From NCBI RefSeq assembly GCF_003149245.1, contig NZ_QGDL01000016.1, positions 1-64,000 on the forward strand: 64,000 bases of DNA, read 5' to 3'. The position numbers and the translations under genes were made by a program. Every line of letters starts with the position of its first letter. Positions within the stretch are counted from its first letter, which is position 1. The stretch comes from Faecalicatena orotica (GTDB lineage Bacteria > Bacillota > Clostridia > Lachnospirales > Lachnospiraceae). Shown piece by piece: positions 1 to 7,705 of this stretch. Below the pieces are notes generated by a model. That model was given only the letters and a program-made list of their open reading frames with translations. It did no database searches and was not told the DNA's origin.

Positions 1-85
1 AAGAAATTTTCAAGGGTTTGTTGTCTATTGTTTAATTATCAAGGTACTTTTTGTCGTTTGCTGTCTCTCGCGAGTCAGCTTAGAT

Positions 86-115
86 ATAATATCATTTCTC
101 ATATACATTTGTCAA
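86..115 (-). promoter_or_regulatory. Strong promoter, probably of an rRNA operon beyond the left edge
   Basis: On the minus strand a perfect -35 TTGACA (115-110) is followed after 18 bp by TATTAT (91-86). No gene on the minus strand lies between this promoter and position 1, so the transcript leaves the window. The sequence near the edge (about 1-50 read on the minus strand) contains an ACCTTGATAATTAAACAATAG-like stretch that resembles leader or spacer sequence of Firmicutes rRNA operons. The rRNA identity is an inference; the promoter elements are seen directly. Confidence 0.6.
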
Positions 116-262
116 CAGTTTTTTTAAATTTTTTCAACTTTTTTTCAAATGCTTTTTTTGACACTATATTTAGTGGACAAAGTGATGTTTTCTACTACAT
201 TTTCGGCAGGGCCTACATGCAAAAACTACTGGTTTTGCCCAGTAGTTCTGGAAAACATCAAA

Positions 263-350
263 CGGAGAAAGAGGGATTTGAACCCTCGCGCCGGTTTCCC
301 GACCTACACCCTTAGCAGGGGCGCCTCTTCAGCCTCTTGAGTATTTCTCC
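263..350 (-). tRNA. tRNA-Ser (anticodon GCU)
   Basis: The minus strand folds as a class II tRNA. The 7-bp acceptor stem pairs GGAGAAA with TTTCTCC, the discriminator is G as is usual for serine tRNAs, and there is a long variable arm. The anticodon loop reads CTGCTAA, giving anticodon GCU, which reads AGC/AGU serine codons. The T-loop GGTTCAAATCC is present. The 3' CCA is not encoded. A promoter with perfect -35 and -10 lies about 100 bp upstream. Confidence 0.96.
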
Positions 351-448
351 TGATTCTGAATAATACCTGCCTTTTCAGCAGGACATTATTAAATTCTACC
401 TATTGAATAATTGCTTTCAATTAAGTAAGCACCAACAGTGCAAAATTT

Positions 449-477
449 ATTATACTAAACTGATCTCTTAATGTCAA
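449..477 (-). promoter_or_regulatory. Consensus promoter for tRNA-Ser
   Basis: On the minus strand TTGACA (477-472) is followed by a 17-bp spacer and TATAAT (454-449). This is a perfect sigma-A promoter. The only gene immediately downstream is the tRNA-Ser, consistent with a strongly transcribed stable RNA. Confidence 0.85.
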
Positions 478-496
478 CGCTAAAATTGCAACTTTT

Positions 497-1213
497 TCAT
501 TTTTTCTCATTTTTGTCAATTGTATCCTGTATCTTATCATGGACAAGGGCTGCAATCTCAGGTGTTTTCATATCTTTATAGTCATCATAATATAGAGGTT
601 TCAGGAAATGTACCTGTACGGTAACCTTACTGATCGTATTCGTATCAAATGGTTTAAATGAGTCTATCAGTGCAACCGGCACGATTGGACACTTTGCTTT
701 TGTGGCTGCCTTGAAACTTCCGCCTTTAAATTCTCCAATTCGGTTTTCATTTTTAGAACGGGTGCCTTCAGCAAAGATCAGATAGTTTCTACCATTTTTC
801 ACTTCATTAGATACATCAATAATAACCTGCATAGCCTGACGTACGTTTTCCCTGTCAATCATATATGCTTTCATGCATGCAAAAACCTGTTTTAAAAACT
901 GGATATTCTTAATTTCTTTTTTTGCAACGACAGAAAAAGGCCTTGGACAGGCTTCTAATATTGCAAGTACATCATATAAGCCCTGATGGTTTGGAAAAAA
1001 CATATATCCATTTTCTTTCGGAATATTTTCGATACCATGCGTTTCTATACGGACATTTCCGCCCTTATTGGCACGGAGTACAATAAACTTTAGGAGGTCA
1101 TACTGCTCATCCTCAGTATATTTTTCCGTATGAGATGCATGATAACACAAGCGGCACCACATATAAGGCACCAGCAGTATATTTCGAAATACCATCAGTA
1201 GTATACGTTTCAT
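497..1213 (-). CDS. plsC: 1-acyl-sn-glycerol-3-phosphate acyltransferase (PlsC family)
   Basis: A 238-residue membrane-associated acyltransferase expected to transfer an acyl chain to lysophosphatidic acid, making phosphatidic acid for phospholipid synthesis. The NHX4D catalytic motif is present at N75-H76-D81 (NHQGLYD) and the substrate-binding block FAEGTRS at about 148-154. A hydrophobic N-terminal stretch (about residues 4-20) fits membrane association. Length is usual for the family. The ATG has an upstream GAGGAAA ribosome site. It is followed by the tRNA-Ser, which has its own promoter. Acyl-chain preference cannot be read from the sequence. Confidence 0.92.
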   Translation of the reverse strand: MKRILLMVFRNILLVPYMWCRLCYHASHTEKYTEDEQYDLLKFIVLRANKGGNVRIETHGIENIPKENGYMFFPNHQGLYDVLAILEACPRPFSVVAKKEIKNIQFLKQVFACMKAYMIDRENVRQAMQVIIDVSNEVKNGRNYLIFAEGTRSKNENRIGEFKGGSFKAATKAKCPIVPVALIDSFKPFDTNTISKVTVQVHFLKPLYYDDYKDMKTPEIAALVHDKIQDTIDKNEKK

Positions 1214-1338
1214 TACATTTTCCTCTCAGATCCTATTCTTTCCAAAATAAATAATAAATAAACATTAATATAGAAATATTTTGCATTTCAGGTATGTCCA
1301 TGCCGGCACAGCTCAAGCTGGTCCGGCATACACAAAAA

Positions 1339-1893
1339 TTACTGTTCCGTACAGTATTCTTTAATGGCGGTCTCGTACAGGTTGTTTCCTTCACTGTCGA
1401 TTACGACAATTACAGGAAAGTTTTCTACGGTAAGTTTTCGGATTGCCTCTGTCCCCAAATCATCATAGGCAATCACCTCCGAATTTACAATACATTTTGA
1501 AAGCAATGCTCCGGCTCCGCCGACTGCTGCAAAGTAGACACATCCATTTCTTATAATCGCATCGATCACTTCCGGGCTGCGCTTTCCTTTTCCTATCATA
1601 GCGCCAAGTCCGAGATCAAGCAGCTGCGGTGCATACTTGTCCATGCGGCTTGCTGTGGTCGGTCCGGCAGAACCAATCGGACGTCCCTCTCTGGCCGGGG
1701 ATGGCCCCATATAATAAATCACCTGGTCCTTTATATCAATTGGCAGATCTCCGCCCTCGGCAAGAATATCATACATCCTCTTGTGCGCGGCATCACGTGC
1801 CGTATAGATTGTCCCTGTAATATACACATAATCACCTGAATGAAGCGATTTTGAAGTCTCCTTCGTAATAGGTGCCGTAATATGTTTGTCCAT
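1339..1893 (-). CDS. Fumarate hydratase class I, beta (C-terminal) subunit
   Basis: A 184-residue C-terminal half of the oxygen-sensitive [4Fe-4S] class I fumarase / L(+)-tartrate dehydratase family, found as a separate subunit in many anaerobes. Typical family segments are visible: the SGDYVYITGTIYTARDAAHKR start region, the GPSPAREGRPIGSAGPTTASRMD block, the IGKGKRSPEV motif and CVYFAAVGGAGALL. A longer reading frame runs upstream to 1968, but AGAAAGGAA lies just before the ATG at 1893, and the extension encodes a palindromic repeat, so 1893 is chosen. It follows the alpha-subunit gene. Fumarase is likelier than tartrate dehydratase, but the families cannot be separated by eye. Confidence 0.9.
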   Translation of the reverse strand: MDKHITAPITKETSKSLHSGDYVYITGTIYTARDAAHKRMYDILAEGGDLPIDIKDQVIYYMGPSPAREGRPIGSAGPTTASRMDKYAPQLLDLGLGAMIGKGKRSPEVIDAIIRNGCVYFAAVGGAGALLSKCIVNSEVIAYDDLGTEAIRKLTVENFPVIVVIDSEGNNLYETAIKEYCTEQ

Positions 1894-1945
1894 ATCAAAG
1901 ATTCCTTTCTGGCTAAATTTTGAGAATATTCTGAAAACGAGAGGC

Positions 1946-1965
1946 AAAAGGGTCTGACCCCTTTT
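1946..1965. repeat. GGGTC-T-GACCC palindromic repeat, copy 1
   Basis: The plus strand reads AAAAGGGTCTGACCCCTTTT, an almost perfect palindrome between the two fumarase subunit genes. The same core, GGGGTC-N-GACCCC flanked by A and T runs, recurs at 24798-24822 and 27188-27206. Copy 1 lacks one G of the left arm. Confidence 0.8.
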
Positions 1966-1979
1966 CACACGTTAATATG

Positions 1980-2825
1980 CTAAACTTCCCGGACGATGTG
2001 TCTGTTTACATGGCAGCATATGTTGACTGCTACCGGCAGGCCGGCTATGTGGGTCGCGTAGGTATTGATGTTGACAGCGAGTGCTGTTGTTGTTCCGCCG
2101 AGGCCTCCCGGGCCGATTCCTAGGCTGTTGATACGGCTTAAGAGTTCTTCTTCCAACTCTTTTACATATTCTATGTCAGAATGTAAGCCTACTTCGCGTG
2201 TTAGTGCTTCTTTTGCCATGATTGCGCTTTTTTCAAATGTACCGCCGATTCCGACCCCTACTACCATTGGCGGACAGGCATTGGGGCCTGCGTCTTTGAC
2301 TGCTGTGAGGACTGCGTTTTTGACGCCTTCGATTCCTTCGGCAGGTTTTAGCATGAAGATGCGGCTCATGTTCTCGCTGCCGAATCCTTTTGGCGCTATT
2401 TTTATCTTTACTTTGTCTCCTGCAACGATTCTTGTATGTATGATGGCAGGAGTGTTATCCTTAGTGTTTTCTCTGATCAAAGGGTCTTTAACTACGGATT
2501 TTCTTAAATAGCCCTCTGTATAGCCCTGACGCACGCCTTCGTTAACCGCGTCTTCCAGCAGGCCGCCCTCAAGATGGACATCCTGTCCGATCTCCAGAAA
2601 TACTACTGCCATTCCTGTGTCCTGGCAGATCGGAATCATTTCTTCTGCTGCAATCTTCAGATTCTCCTGAAGCTGCTCCAGTATCTGTTTCCCGAGCGGC
2701 GCTTTTTCTTCCTGTTCTGCTTTTTTCATGGCTGCGTCCATATCTGGTGACAGGTAATGGTTTGCTTCGATACACATTTCTTTTATGTTCTTTGTAATTT
2801 CTCCAACATTAATTGATCGTAACAT
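1980..2825 (-). CDS. Fumarate hydratase class I, alpha (N-terminal) subunit
   Basis: A 281-residue N-terminal half of class I fumarase, which carries the [4Fe-4S] cluster and interconverts fumarate and malate. Cluster-ligand cysteines expected in the family are seen in ICQDTGM (near residue 66), NACPPMVVGVGIGG (near 184) and VNICCHVNRH (near 270). The GPGGLGGTTTALAVNI block is also typical. The gene starts with AGGAGGAGCC before ATG at 2825 and is the first gene of a two-gene fumarase operon. A TATAAT-rich stretch lies upstream at about 2860-2870. An 86-bp gap with a palindrome separates it from the beta subunit. Confidence 0.92.
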   Translation of the reverse strand: MLRSINVGEITKNIKEMCIEANHYLSPDMDAAMKKAEQEEKAPLGKQILEQLQENLKIAAEEMIPICQDTGMAVVFLEIGQDVHLEGGLLEDAVNEGVRQGYTEGYLRKSVVKDPLIRENTKDNTPAIIHTRIVAGDKVKIKIAPKGFGSENMSRIFMLKPAEGIEGVKNAVLTAVKDAGPNACPPMVVGVGIGGTFEKSAIMAKEALTREVGLHSDIEYVKELEEELLSRINSLGIGPGGLGGTTTALAVNINTYATHIAGLPVAVNICCHVNRHIVREV

Positions 2826-2972
2826 GGCTCCTCCTGATGACCTTATATTTATAACTTTTCTTATTATAATATAGTTTTTAAAAAAAGAAAATAGTGGTAT
2901 AGTAAAGTTGGCCTGAAAATACAGGTTTTTCTTGTAAGTAAAGTGATTATTTGATCAGGAGGTTCATTCATA

Positions 2973-3440
2973 ATGGGAAAAAATTATAATACTGAGATTA
3001 ATATGGAAGAATTGCAAAAAGATGCTGTTGATATTTTCCATTCCGGCTTTGCCTGTTCAGAATCTATTGTATATGCAATCCGAAAACATTTTCAGCTGGA
3101 GCTTTCTGATGACGCGATCGCCATGAGTTCCGGCTTTCCCTGGGGACTTGGCGGCGGAGGATGTATCTGCGGTGCACTGGCGGGCGGAACGATGATGCTG
3201 GGATATTTCTTCGGACGTACAGAACCCGGCGACCCGAAGATTCATAAATGCTTCGAGGTCTGCCGGGAACTGCATGATGACTTTTGTAAACACTGCGGGG
3301 CCTCCTGCTGCCGGGCGCTGACACGGGGAATGGAGAAAAATTCTCCGGAAAGAAAGGCGCAGTGTACAGATTTTGTTTCTTTCACAGTAAAGAGGACCGC
3401 TGAAATTATTCTCGCGAACGCAGAATCTATTAACAGATAG
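2973..3440 (+). CDS. C-GCAxxG-C-C family protein (putative redox or metal-binding)
   Basis: A 155-residue soluble protein with the spaced cysteine pattern of the C_GCAxxG_C_C family: an early FACSES cysteine, then GGGGCICGALAGGTMMLG (about residues 66-83), then a C-terminal cluster CFEVCRELHDDFCKHCGASCC (about 90-111). The family is common in anaerobes and thought to bind metal or act in redox, but no reaction is established. Start at ATG 2973 is supported by AGGAGG. It is alone on the plus strand between fumarase and the RDD/SppA operon. Confidence 0.85.
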   Translation: MGKNYNTEINMEELQKDAVDIFHSGFACSESIVYAIRKHFQLELSDDAIAMSSGFPWGLGGGGCICGALAGGTMMLGYFFGRTEPGDPKIHKCFEVCRELHDDFCKHCGASCCRALTRGMEKNSPERKAQCTDFVSFTVKRTAEIILANAESINR

Positions 3441-3443
3441 CAG

Positions 3444-4160
3444 CTACGGCTGATTGTTCCTGTCTTCCTGCGAAACAGAGAAAGGTGCATCCGGCGGTGT
3501 ATTCTCATTGCATGCCGGAGGTACATCCATCTGCGGAGGTACAGGCGGCGGTACAGGTCTTTGCGGCTGCACTGGCCTGTATTGCTGCACCGGCTGCCGG
3601 TAAACCGGGTATACCTTTACTTTCCTGCCATACACCACCCGCGTATCACACAGGAAATCATGAAGGCCCCTTTTTTCCTTATCGATCCCGATCATGATAT
3701 ATCCGATTCCAAGGATGATCCCGCTTAAAAACCTTCCGACCGTCTCCCTGTATACAACATTTAAAAATGACAGTTTCTTTGTCTCATCCGCGTGTATGAC
3801 CCTGAGGTTCATTGCACGCTTTCCAAGTGTCGTTCCTGTGTAGTAGGTACATAAGATAAAATACAATACCTGGGCCGCATACAATACAATATCTTTCAGC
3901 GTATATTGAAAGAGGATACGGCCGCTGAAAAGTTCACCGTCAAACACAGACATTCCCATCCACATGACAAACCGTACGACGAGAAGTCCTGAAAATACAA
4001 CGATGCTGTCTATTATATAGGCACCCAGACGAACCCAGAAACCTGCATATGTGTTCTCTGCCCTGCCTTGTTCCGGATGGGGTCTGCCTGTATTCCCCTG
4101 AAACGGCGGAGTACCTTCTCTCATGCCCTCGTTCGGGATATTACTGCAGTTGTTCTGCAT
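3444..4160 (-). CDS. RDD family membrane protein
   Basis: A 238-residue protein with an RDD domain of several transmembrane helices (about residues 40-175; recognisable blocks YAGFWVRLGAYIIDSIVV, GTTLGKRAMNLRVI and RETVGRFLSG). This is followed by a long Pro/Gln-rich cytoplasmic or surface tail (about 185-238, repeated Q-P-V pairs). RDD proteins are poorly characterised; some relate to ion transport. The start overlaps the end of sppA by 20 bp with GGAGG upstream, so the two are translationally linked. The proline tail is unusual and could be a protein-interaction arm. Confidence 0.85.
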   Translation of the reverse strand: MQNNCSNIPNEGMREGTPPFQGNTGRPHPEQGRAENTYAGFWVRLGAYIIDSIVVFSGLLVVRFVMWMGMSVFDGELFSGRILFQYTLKDIVLYAAQVLYFILCTYYTGTTLGKRAMNLRVIHADETKKLSFLNVVYRETVGRFLSGIILGIGYIMIGIDKEKRGLHDFLCDTRVVYGRKVKVYPVYRQPVQQYRPVQPQRPVPPPVPPQMDVPPACNENTPPDAPFSVSQEDRNNQP

Positions 4161-5118
4161 AATACATCAGCCCTCCATTCGCCTTTTCTTCAGCAAGTTC
4201 CGTGAGTACCTGTGCCTCAGACTTAGGTGTAGCTTTTTTTACTTCGGAAAATAGTGAAGCCAATACGGAATCGGCCGACTTTGGTTCATAATAATAATAT
4301 GTGTTTAATTCCTCACTCATTTCGGCTGTCATCTCTTCAAAAGAAGAAATCTCATCGATCAGGCCATTTTCCAAAGCCTGATTTGCAGTGTATGTCCGGC
4401 CGTCTGCGAGCTTCTTCACCTCTTCCACTGTCATACCCCTGCCCTCAGCCACAATTTCGACAAACCGTTCGTAAGCTTCATTTACCTGACTCTGGTAGAT
4501 TTCAACCTGTTCGTCCGTCATTTTAGAGGAATCCTTGTTGGTCCCACTTGTAATGCTGACATACCGGATTCCAAGCTTTTCGTACAGGCCGCTCATGTCA
4601 TATCCAGACATAATGACACCTATCGATCCGGTAACCGTGTTGCGGTTTGCATAAATCCTGTCCGAATTCATAGACACATAATAGCCGCCGGAAGCCGCAT
4701 AATGTGACATGTAATCCCAGATCGGACGGCCGGTGCTCTCTTTATACTCCGCCAGCTTCTCATACAGCTCATCTGACTCATAAATCGTACCGCCCGGGGA
4801 GTCAACGTAAAGAAGAATTCCTTTGTTGTAACCGTCTGCCATCAGGTAGTCAATATAATCCAGTGTTGTGATATGCTGATATCCTTCCGCCGCTTCAAAA
4901 AGCGAAGTCGATGTCTGCTGCTGGATCGTACCCTCAACTCTGACGACAGCAATGTAGTCGCTTCTCGGTGCATCGAATCTAACACCCCCGGCCAGAAGCT
5001 TTTCCGCAGTCTCTGCTGCCCTGCGCTCTGCCGATACGTTTGTAAAAACACTGATTACCCCGGTCACAATAAATAGTATAACCGCGATAACCAGGCCACC
5101 TATCTGTTTTTTATTCAT
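4141..5118 (-). CDS. sppA: Signal peptide peptidase SppA
   Basis: A 325-residue membrane-anchored serine protease that degrades signal peptides left in the membrane after secretion. One N-terminal transmembrane helix (about 5-27) is followed by the ClpP-like fold. YVDSPGG lies at 104-110; the nucleophile is probably S143 in AASGGYYVSM and the general base K195 in TSGTNKDSS. The Ser-Lys distance of 52 residues matches the Ser/Lys dyad spacing of the Bacillus-type enzyme. GGCAGGAGG precedes the ATG. A promoter with an 8-bp inverted repeat around its -10 lies at 5147-5201. The RDD gene follows. Confidence 0.95.
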   Translation of the reverse strand: MNKKQIGGLVIAVILFIVTGVISVFTNVSAERRAAETAEKLLAGGVRFDAPRSDYIAVVRVEGTIQQQTSTSLFEAAEGYQHITTLDYIDYLMADGYNKGILLYVDSPGGTIYESDELYEKLAEYKESTGRPIWDYMSHYAASGGYYVSMNSDRIYANRNTVTGSIGVIMSGYDMSGLYEKLGIRYVSITSGTNKDSSKMTDEQVEIYQSQVNEAYERFVEIVAEGRGMTVEEVKKLADGRTYTANQALENGLIDEISSFEEMTAEMSEELNTYYYYEPKSADSVLASLFSEVKKATPKSEAQVLTELAEEKANGGLMYYAEQLQ

Positions 5119-5146
5119 CCAAACTGCCTCCTGCCTGTGTGGTATA

Positions 5147-5201
5147 GTGCATTAATAACTGCCTTTAACATCATTATATAGGTAATGCACCCCTTAGGCA
5201 A
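5147..5201 (-). promoter_or_regulatory. sppA promoter with flanking inverted repeat
   Basis: On the minus strand TTGCCT (5201-5196), a 17-bp spacer and TATAAT (5178-5173). The 8-bp arms GTGCATTA (5147-5154) and TAATGCAC (5183-5190) flank the -10 element on both sides, an arrangement suggesting an operator. No regulator is identified. Confidence 0.65.
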
Positions 5202-5227
5202 TGAGTTTTCTCTTTAATCTTTCAGGC

Positions 5228-6703
5228 TTATAATGGATGTTTCATATACTCTCTGGCCGCCTTCTTTGCCTCTGAAAGTGAATAATTCCATGATCTTAAG
5301 GTCATCTCCCTGTCCAGAATATTCTGGTAATAATCCGTGATGAGCTGCTTATAAGAAACATCTTCAATTCCCCCCTCAGGTACAGCCACCCTGCTGCCCA
5401 TCTTAGCAATCAGCGGGGCCGCATCCAGAGAACCTGTGTAAATATGCTGGAGGAGGTCCTGCTGTGAAATCTGCTCCCATTTTGACAGATTATATTCTGC
5501 CGCTGCTTTATCGACTCTTACAAAAGAAAGCCCGATATAGCTTACCGCTACGACTGCCATGATATACTGGAACAGCCGGAACTGCTTCCTTAGGATACTC
5601 CTCATAACGCCAAACATGATCAGCAGAAGCACGCCGAGGAACCACAGGACGAGGATTCTAAGAAATGTAAGATGATAGGCTTTCACATAGAGCACCATCC
5701 TGTAAGCGGCAGAAAGAGTCATGATGCAGGTGCAGACTGAGATCGTCATCAGCAGGATTTTCAGAATCTTATTTTCAGGAAATATGCTTATGCAGATCAG
5801 AACGGTGACAAAGTTAATCAGGCTGACCGCAAGGAGCTGCCAGAAGCCCGAATTTGCATACTGTGAATACGTGACCCCCGCCGGAAGCCCGCTGTCCAGT
5901 CTGAGAAACAGGAACAAAATCTGGATCGCAGAATAGAAGACATAGATTGCTGCCAGTATTCCTGCAAAAGTGATTCCAGAAACAGCATTAACCTTTCCTT
6001 TTACAATATCTGTTCTTTCCCTGATTACATACCCCGACATACCTGAAAGAAACGCATACATCAGGATAAAACCAAGAAAAAATGTTAGGATAATCCCCCA
6101 TTCAGCGCCAAAATGAACCGGCCTGAAAAGTTTCATAACAATCGTCCCGAATACTCTGTCTGAATACACAAGAAGTGGGAGAACGACAAACAAAATTGCT
6201 GCCGCAACACTGGCTCCCGCCAAAACAGGTTTTAAATAGGTACTTTTTTCCTTTTGTTTCCTTGCTCTTTTATATCTCATTCCATGAATAAATGGGTCAC
6301 AGACCGAGATCATAGTCCTTCCTGTCAGAATCAGCAATGAGACTATATAATGCTGAAAACTCCAGCCGCTGTCCTCATTGAGCTGCTGCAGTACGGCAGT
6401 CAGAAGGAGAAGAAGAATCCCCATCCAGTTAAAAAAATGAAAGAAGATACTGGTCGTCAAAACTGTAGAAATTCCGAGCAGCATCATCCCCGCCGCATAC
6501 AGCATAAATTCTTTTTTCACAGTAATCCCCATACGTTTTAAGAACAGCACCGTAGTCACAATCGTGCCTGCTACAAAAAGAGGAAATGTAATCCCTGACA
6601 GGTTCTTATACAGACAGAATGTGAAAACAATCCCGTAAATCCCGCACAGACAGCCTGTGAAAATGTAATTCTCTTCCAGTTTATTGATTGATAAAGTACC
6701 CAT
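5228..6703 (-). CDS. Polytopic membrane protein (DUF4153/DUF4173-like)
   Basis: A protein of about 491 residues with some eleven to twelve predicted transmembrane helices through most of its length and a soluble C-terminal tail (about 400-491) ending in ISEAKKAAREYMKHPL-like helical sequence. Overall character matches the DUF4153/DUF4173 membrane family of Firmicutes, whose function is unknown. An upstream ATG at 6724 is in frame, but GGAAGGAG lies between it and the ATG at 6703, so 6703 is the likelier start. It sits directly downstream of the HTH/DUF2975 pair and probably shares their transcript. Confidence 0.7.
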   Translation of the reverse strand: MGTLSINKLEENYIFTGCLCGIYGIVFTFCLYKNLSGITFPLFVAGTIVTTVLFLKRMGITVKKEFMLYAAGMMLLGISTVLTTSIFFHFFNWMGILLLLLTAVLQQLNEDSGWSFQHYIVSLLILTGRTMISVCDPFIHGMRYKRARKQKEKSTYLKPVLAGASVAAAILFVVLPLLVYSDRVFGTIVMKLFRPVHFGAEWGIILTFFLGFILMYAFLSGMSGYVIRERTDIVKGKVNAVSGITFAGILAAIYVFYSAIQILFLFLRLDSGLPAGVTYSQYANSGFWQLLAVSLINFVTVLICISIFPENKILKILLMTISVCTCIMTLSAAYRMVLYVKAYHLTFLRILVLWFLGVLLLIMFGVMRSILRKQFRLFQYIMAVVAVSYIGLSFVRVDKAAAEYNLSKWEQISQQDLLQHIYTGSLDAAPLIAKMGSRVAVPEGGIEDVSYKQLITDYYQNILDREMTLRSWNYSLSEAKKAAREYMKHPL

Positions 6704-6738
6704 ATAACAACTCCTTCCCGGCATGCATACCGCCCTGC

Positions 6739-6951
6739 CTACTCTTCGTCTTCCACATACTCCAGAATATCACCAGGCTGGCAGTCCAGTGCCCTGCAGA
6801 TCGCATCCAGCGTCGTAAAGCGGACCGCTTTTGCCTTATTGTTTTTCAAAATCGAAAGATTCGCCATTGTAATATCTATTTCTGACGCAAGCTGGGTAAC
6901 GCTCATCTTTCTCTTTGCCATCATTACATCCAGATTTACTATAATCGCCAT
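6739..6951 (-). CDS. Small XRE-type HTH regulator
   Basis: A 70-residue protein made almost entirely of one Cro/C1-type helix-turn-helix (about 5-62: MSVTQLASEIDITMANLS then the recognition helix, then TTLDAICRALDCQPGDIL). This small form is regularly found next to DUF2975 membrane proteins, as here. It is expected to bind DNA as a dimer. AGGAGG precedes the ATG. A 12-bp-arm palindrome at 7447-7478 upstream of the pair is a plausible autoregulatory site, which is inference. Confidence 0.9.
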   Translation of the reverse strand: MAIIVNLDVMMAKRKMSVTQLASEIDITMANLSILKNNKAKAVRFTTLDAICRALDCQPGDILEYVEDEE

Positions 6952-6961
6952 ACCGCGCCTC

Positions 6962-7423
6962 CTAAATTGTCAAGTCATTTTCTTCTTTAAAGCGGACCGC
7001 CTCCTGAAAAACACAGGACAGCACATGGCTGAATATCCCCGCAATAAAAAAGGTCAGAATAATAACAAAAGTGGCCAGCGTAGGCAGAAAGAAAATTTTT
7101 AGAATAAATAATACTGAAATCACCAGACTCACCTTTCCCATCAGCTGTAAACTGCTGACATTTTCAGTTACGAAACAATTCTGGTCCCGAACCGTCTTCA
7201 TCATCCTGCGCAGCTGGTATACGATCGTGAGACCGCATATTCCAGATGCTCCAACTACAAACAGCATCGGCCAGAACTGTTTTGTGATGTCACTGTCATA
7301 ATAATCTCCTGCCAGCTTTAACAAAAACGGGAGTCCGATCAGGACAACGATCCCTGCGTAAAACATAAGATTTAAAAACATACTCGTAAACTTTATTAAC
7401 TTTTCATGACTCATATACTTCAT
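6962..7423 (-). CDS. DUF2975 domain membrane protein
   Basis: A 153-residue protein with four predicted transmembrane helices (about 12-33, 48-68, 92-112, 117-137) and the DUF2975 layout, including a conserved LRRMMKTVRDQNCFVTENV-type cytoplasmic loop between helices 2 and 3. It precedes its partner HTH gene by 10 bp, and the pair forms an operon. The family role is unknown; a membrane sensor that modulates the small regulator is a reasonable guess. Confidence 0.85.
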   Translation of the reverse strand: MKYMSHEKLIKFTSMFLNLMFYAGIVVLIGLPFLLKLAGDYYDSDITKQFWPMLFVVGASGICGLTIVYQLRRMMKTVRDQNCFVTENVSSLQLMGKVSLVISVLFILKIFFLPTLATFVIILTFFIAGIFSHVLSCVFQEAVRFKEENDLTI

Positions 7424-7446
7424 ATCCTTTCCTGAATATAAATCAC

Positions 7447-7478
7447 TTGTAACTGTTCAGGACCATGAACAGTTACAA
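7447..7478. promoter_or_regulatory. Perfect 12-bp-arm palindrome upstream of the DUF2975/HTH operon
   Basis: TTGTAACTGTTC (7447-7458) and GAACAGTTACAA (7467-7476 plus two bases) are exact inverted repeats separated by 8 bp. The dyad lies between the promoter at 7512-7540 and the start codon at 7423, so it would be in the 5' leader. It could be the binding site of the HTH protein or an mRNA hairpin. Confidence 0.75.
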
Positions 7479-7511
7479 TCACTTTATAATTTTACTGCTT
7501 CCTTTTTCTGG

Positions 7512-7540
7512 ATTATATCACTTGCAGTCATGAATTTCAA
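7512..7540 (-). promoter_or_regulatory. Promoter of the DUF2975/HTH operon
   Basis: On the minus strand TTGAAA (7540-7535), 17-bp spacer, TATAAT (7517-7512). Confidence 0.7.
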
Positions 7541-7640
7541 TATATTTTTATTGTTTATCAATATATTTTTATTATTTTAGAATAAATACAGATTATGTAT
7601 GGGACGGGGGATAGGCTGACATGCAGTAAAAATTCACAGC

Positions 7641-7680
7641 AAAAAACCTGCTGGAACTTGTAATGTCCCAACAGGCCTTT
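7641..7680 (-). terminator. Rho-independent terminator of the LRR protein gene
   Basis: On the minus strand CCTGTTGG (7675-7668) pairs with CCAGCAGG (7654-7647), followed by TTTTTTG. It lies about 30 bp past the stop at 7706. Confidence 0.85.
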
Positions 7681-7705
7681 TAGCTAATAACTACTGCATC
7701 CGTTA

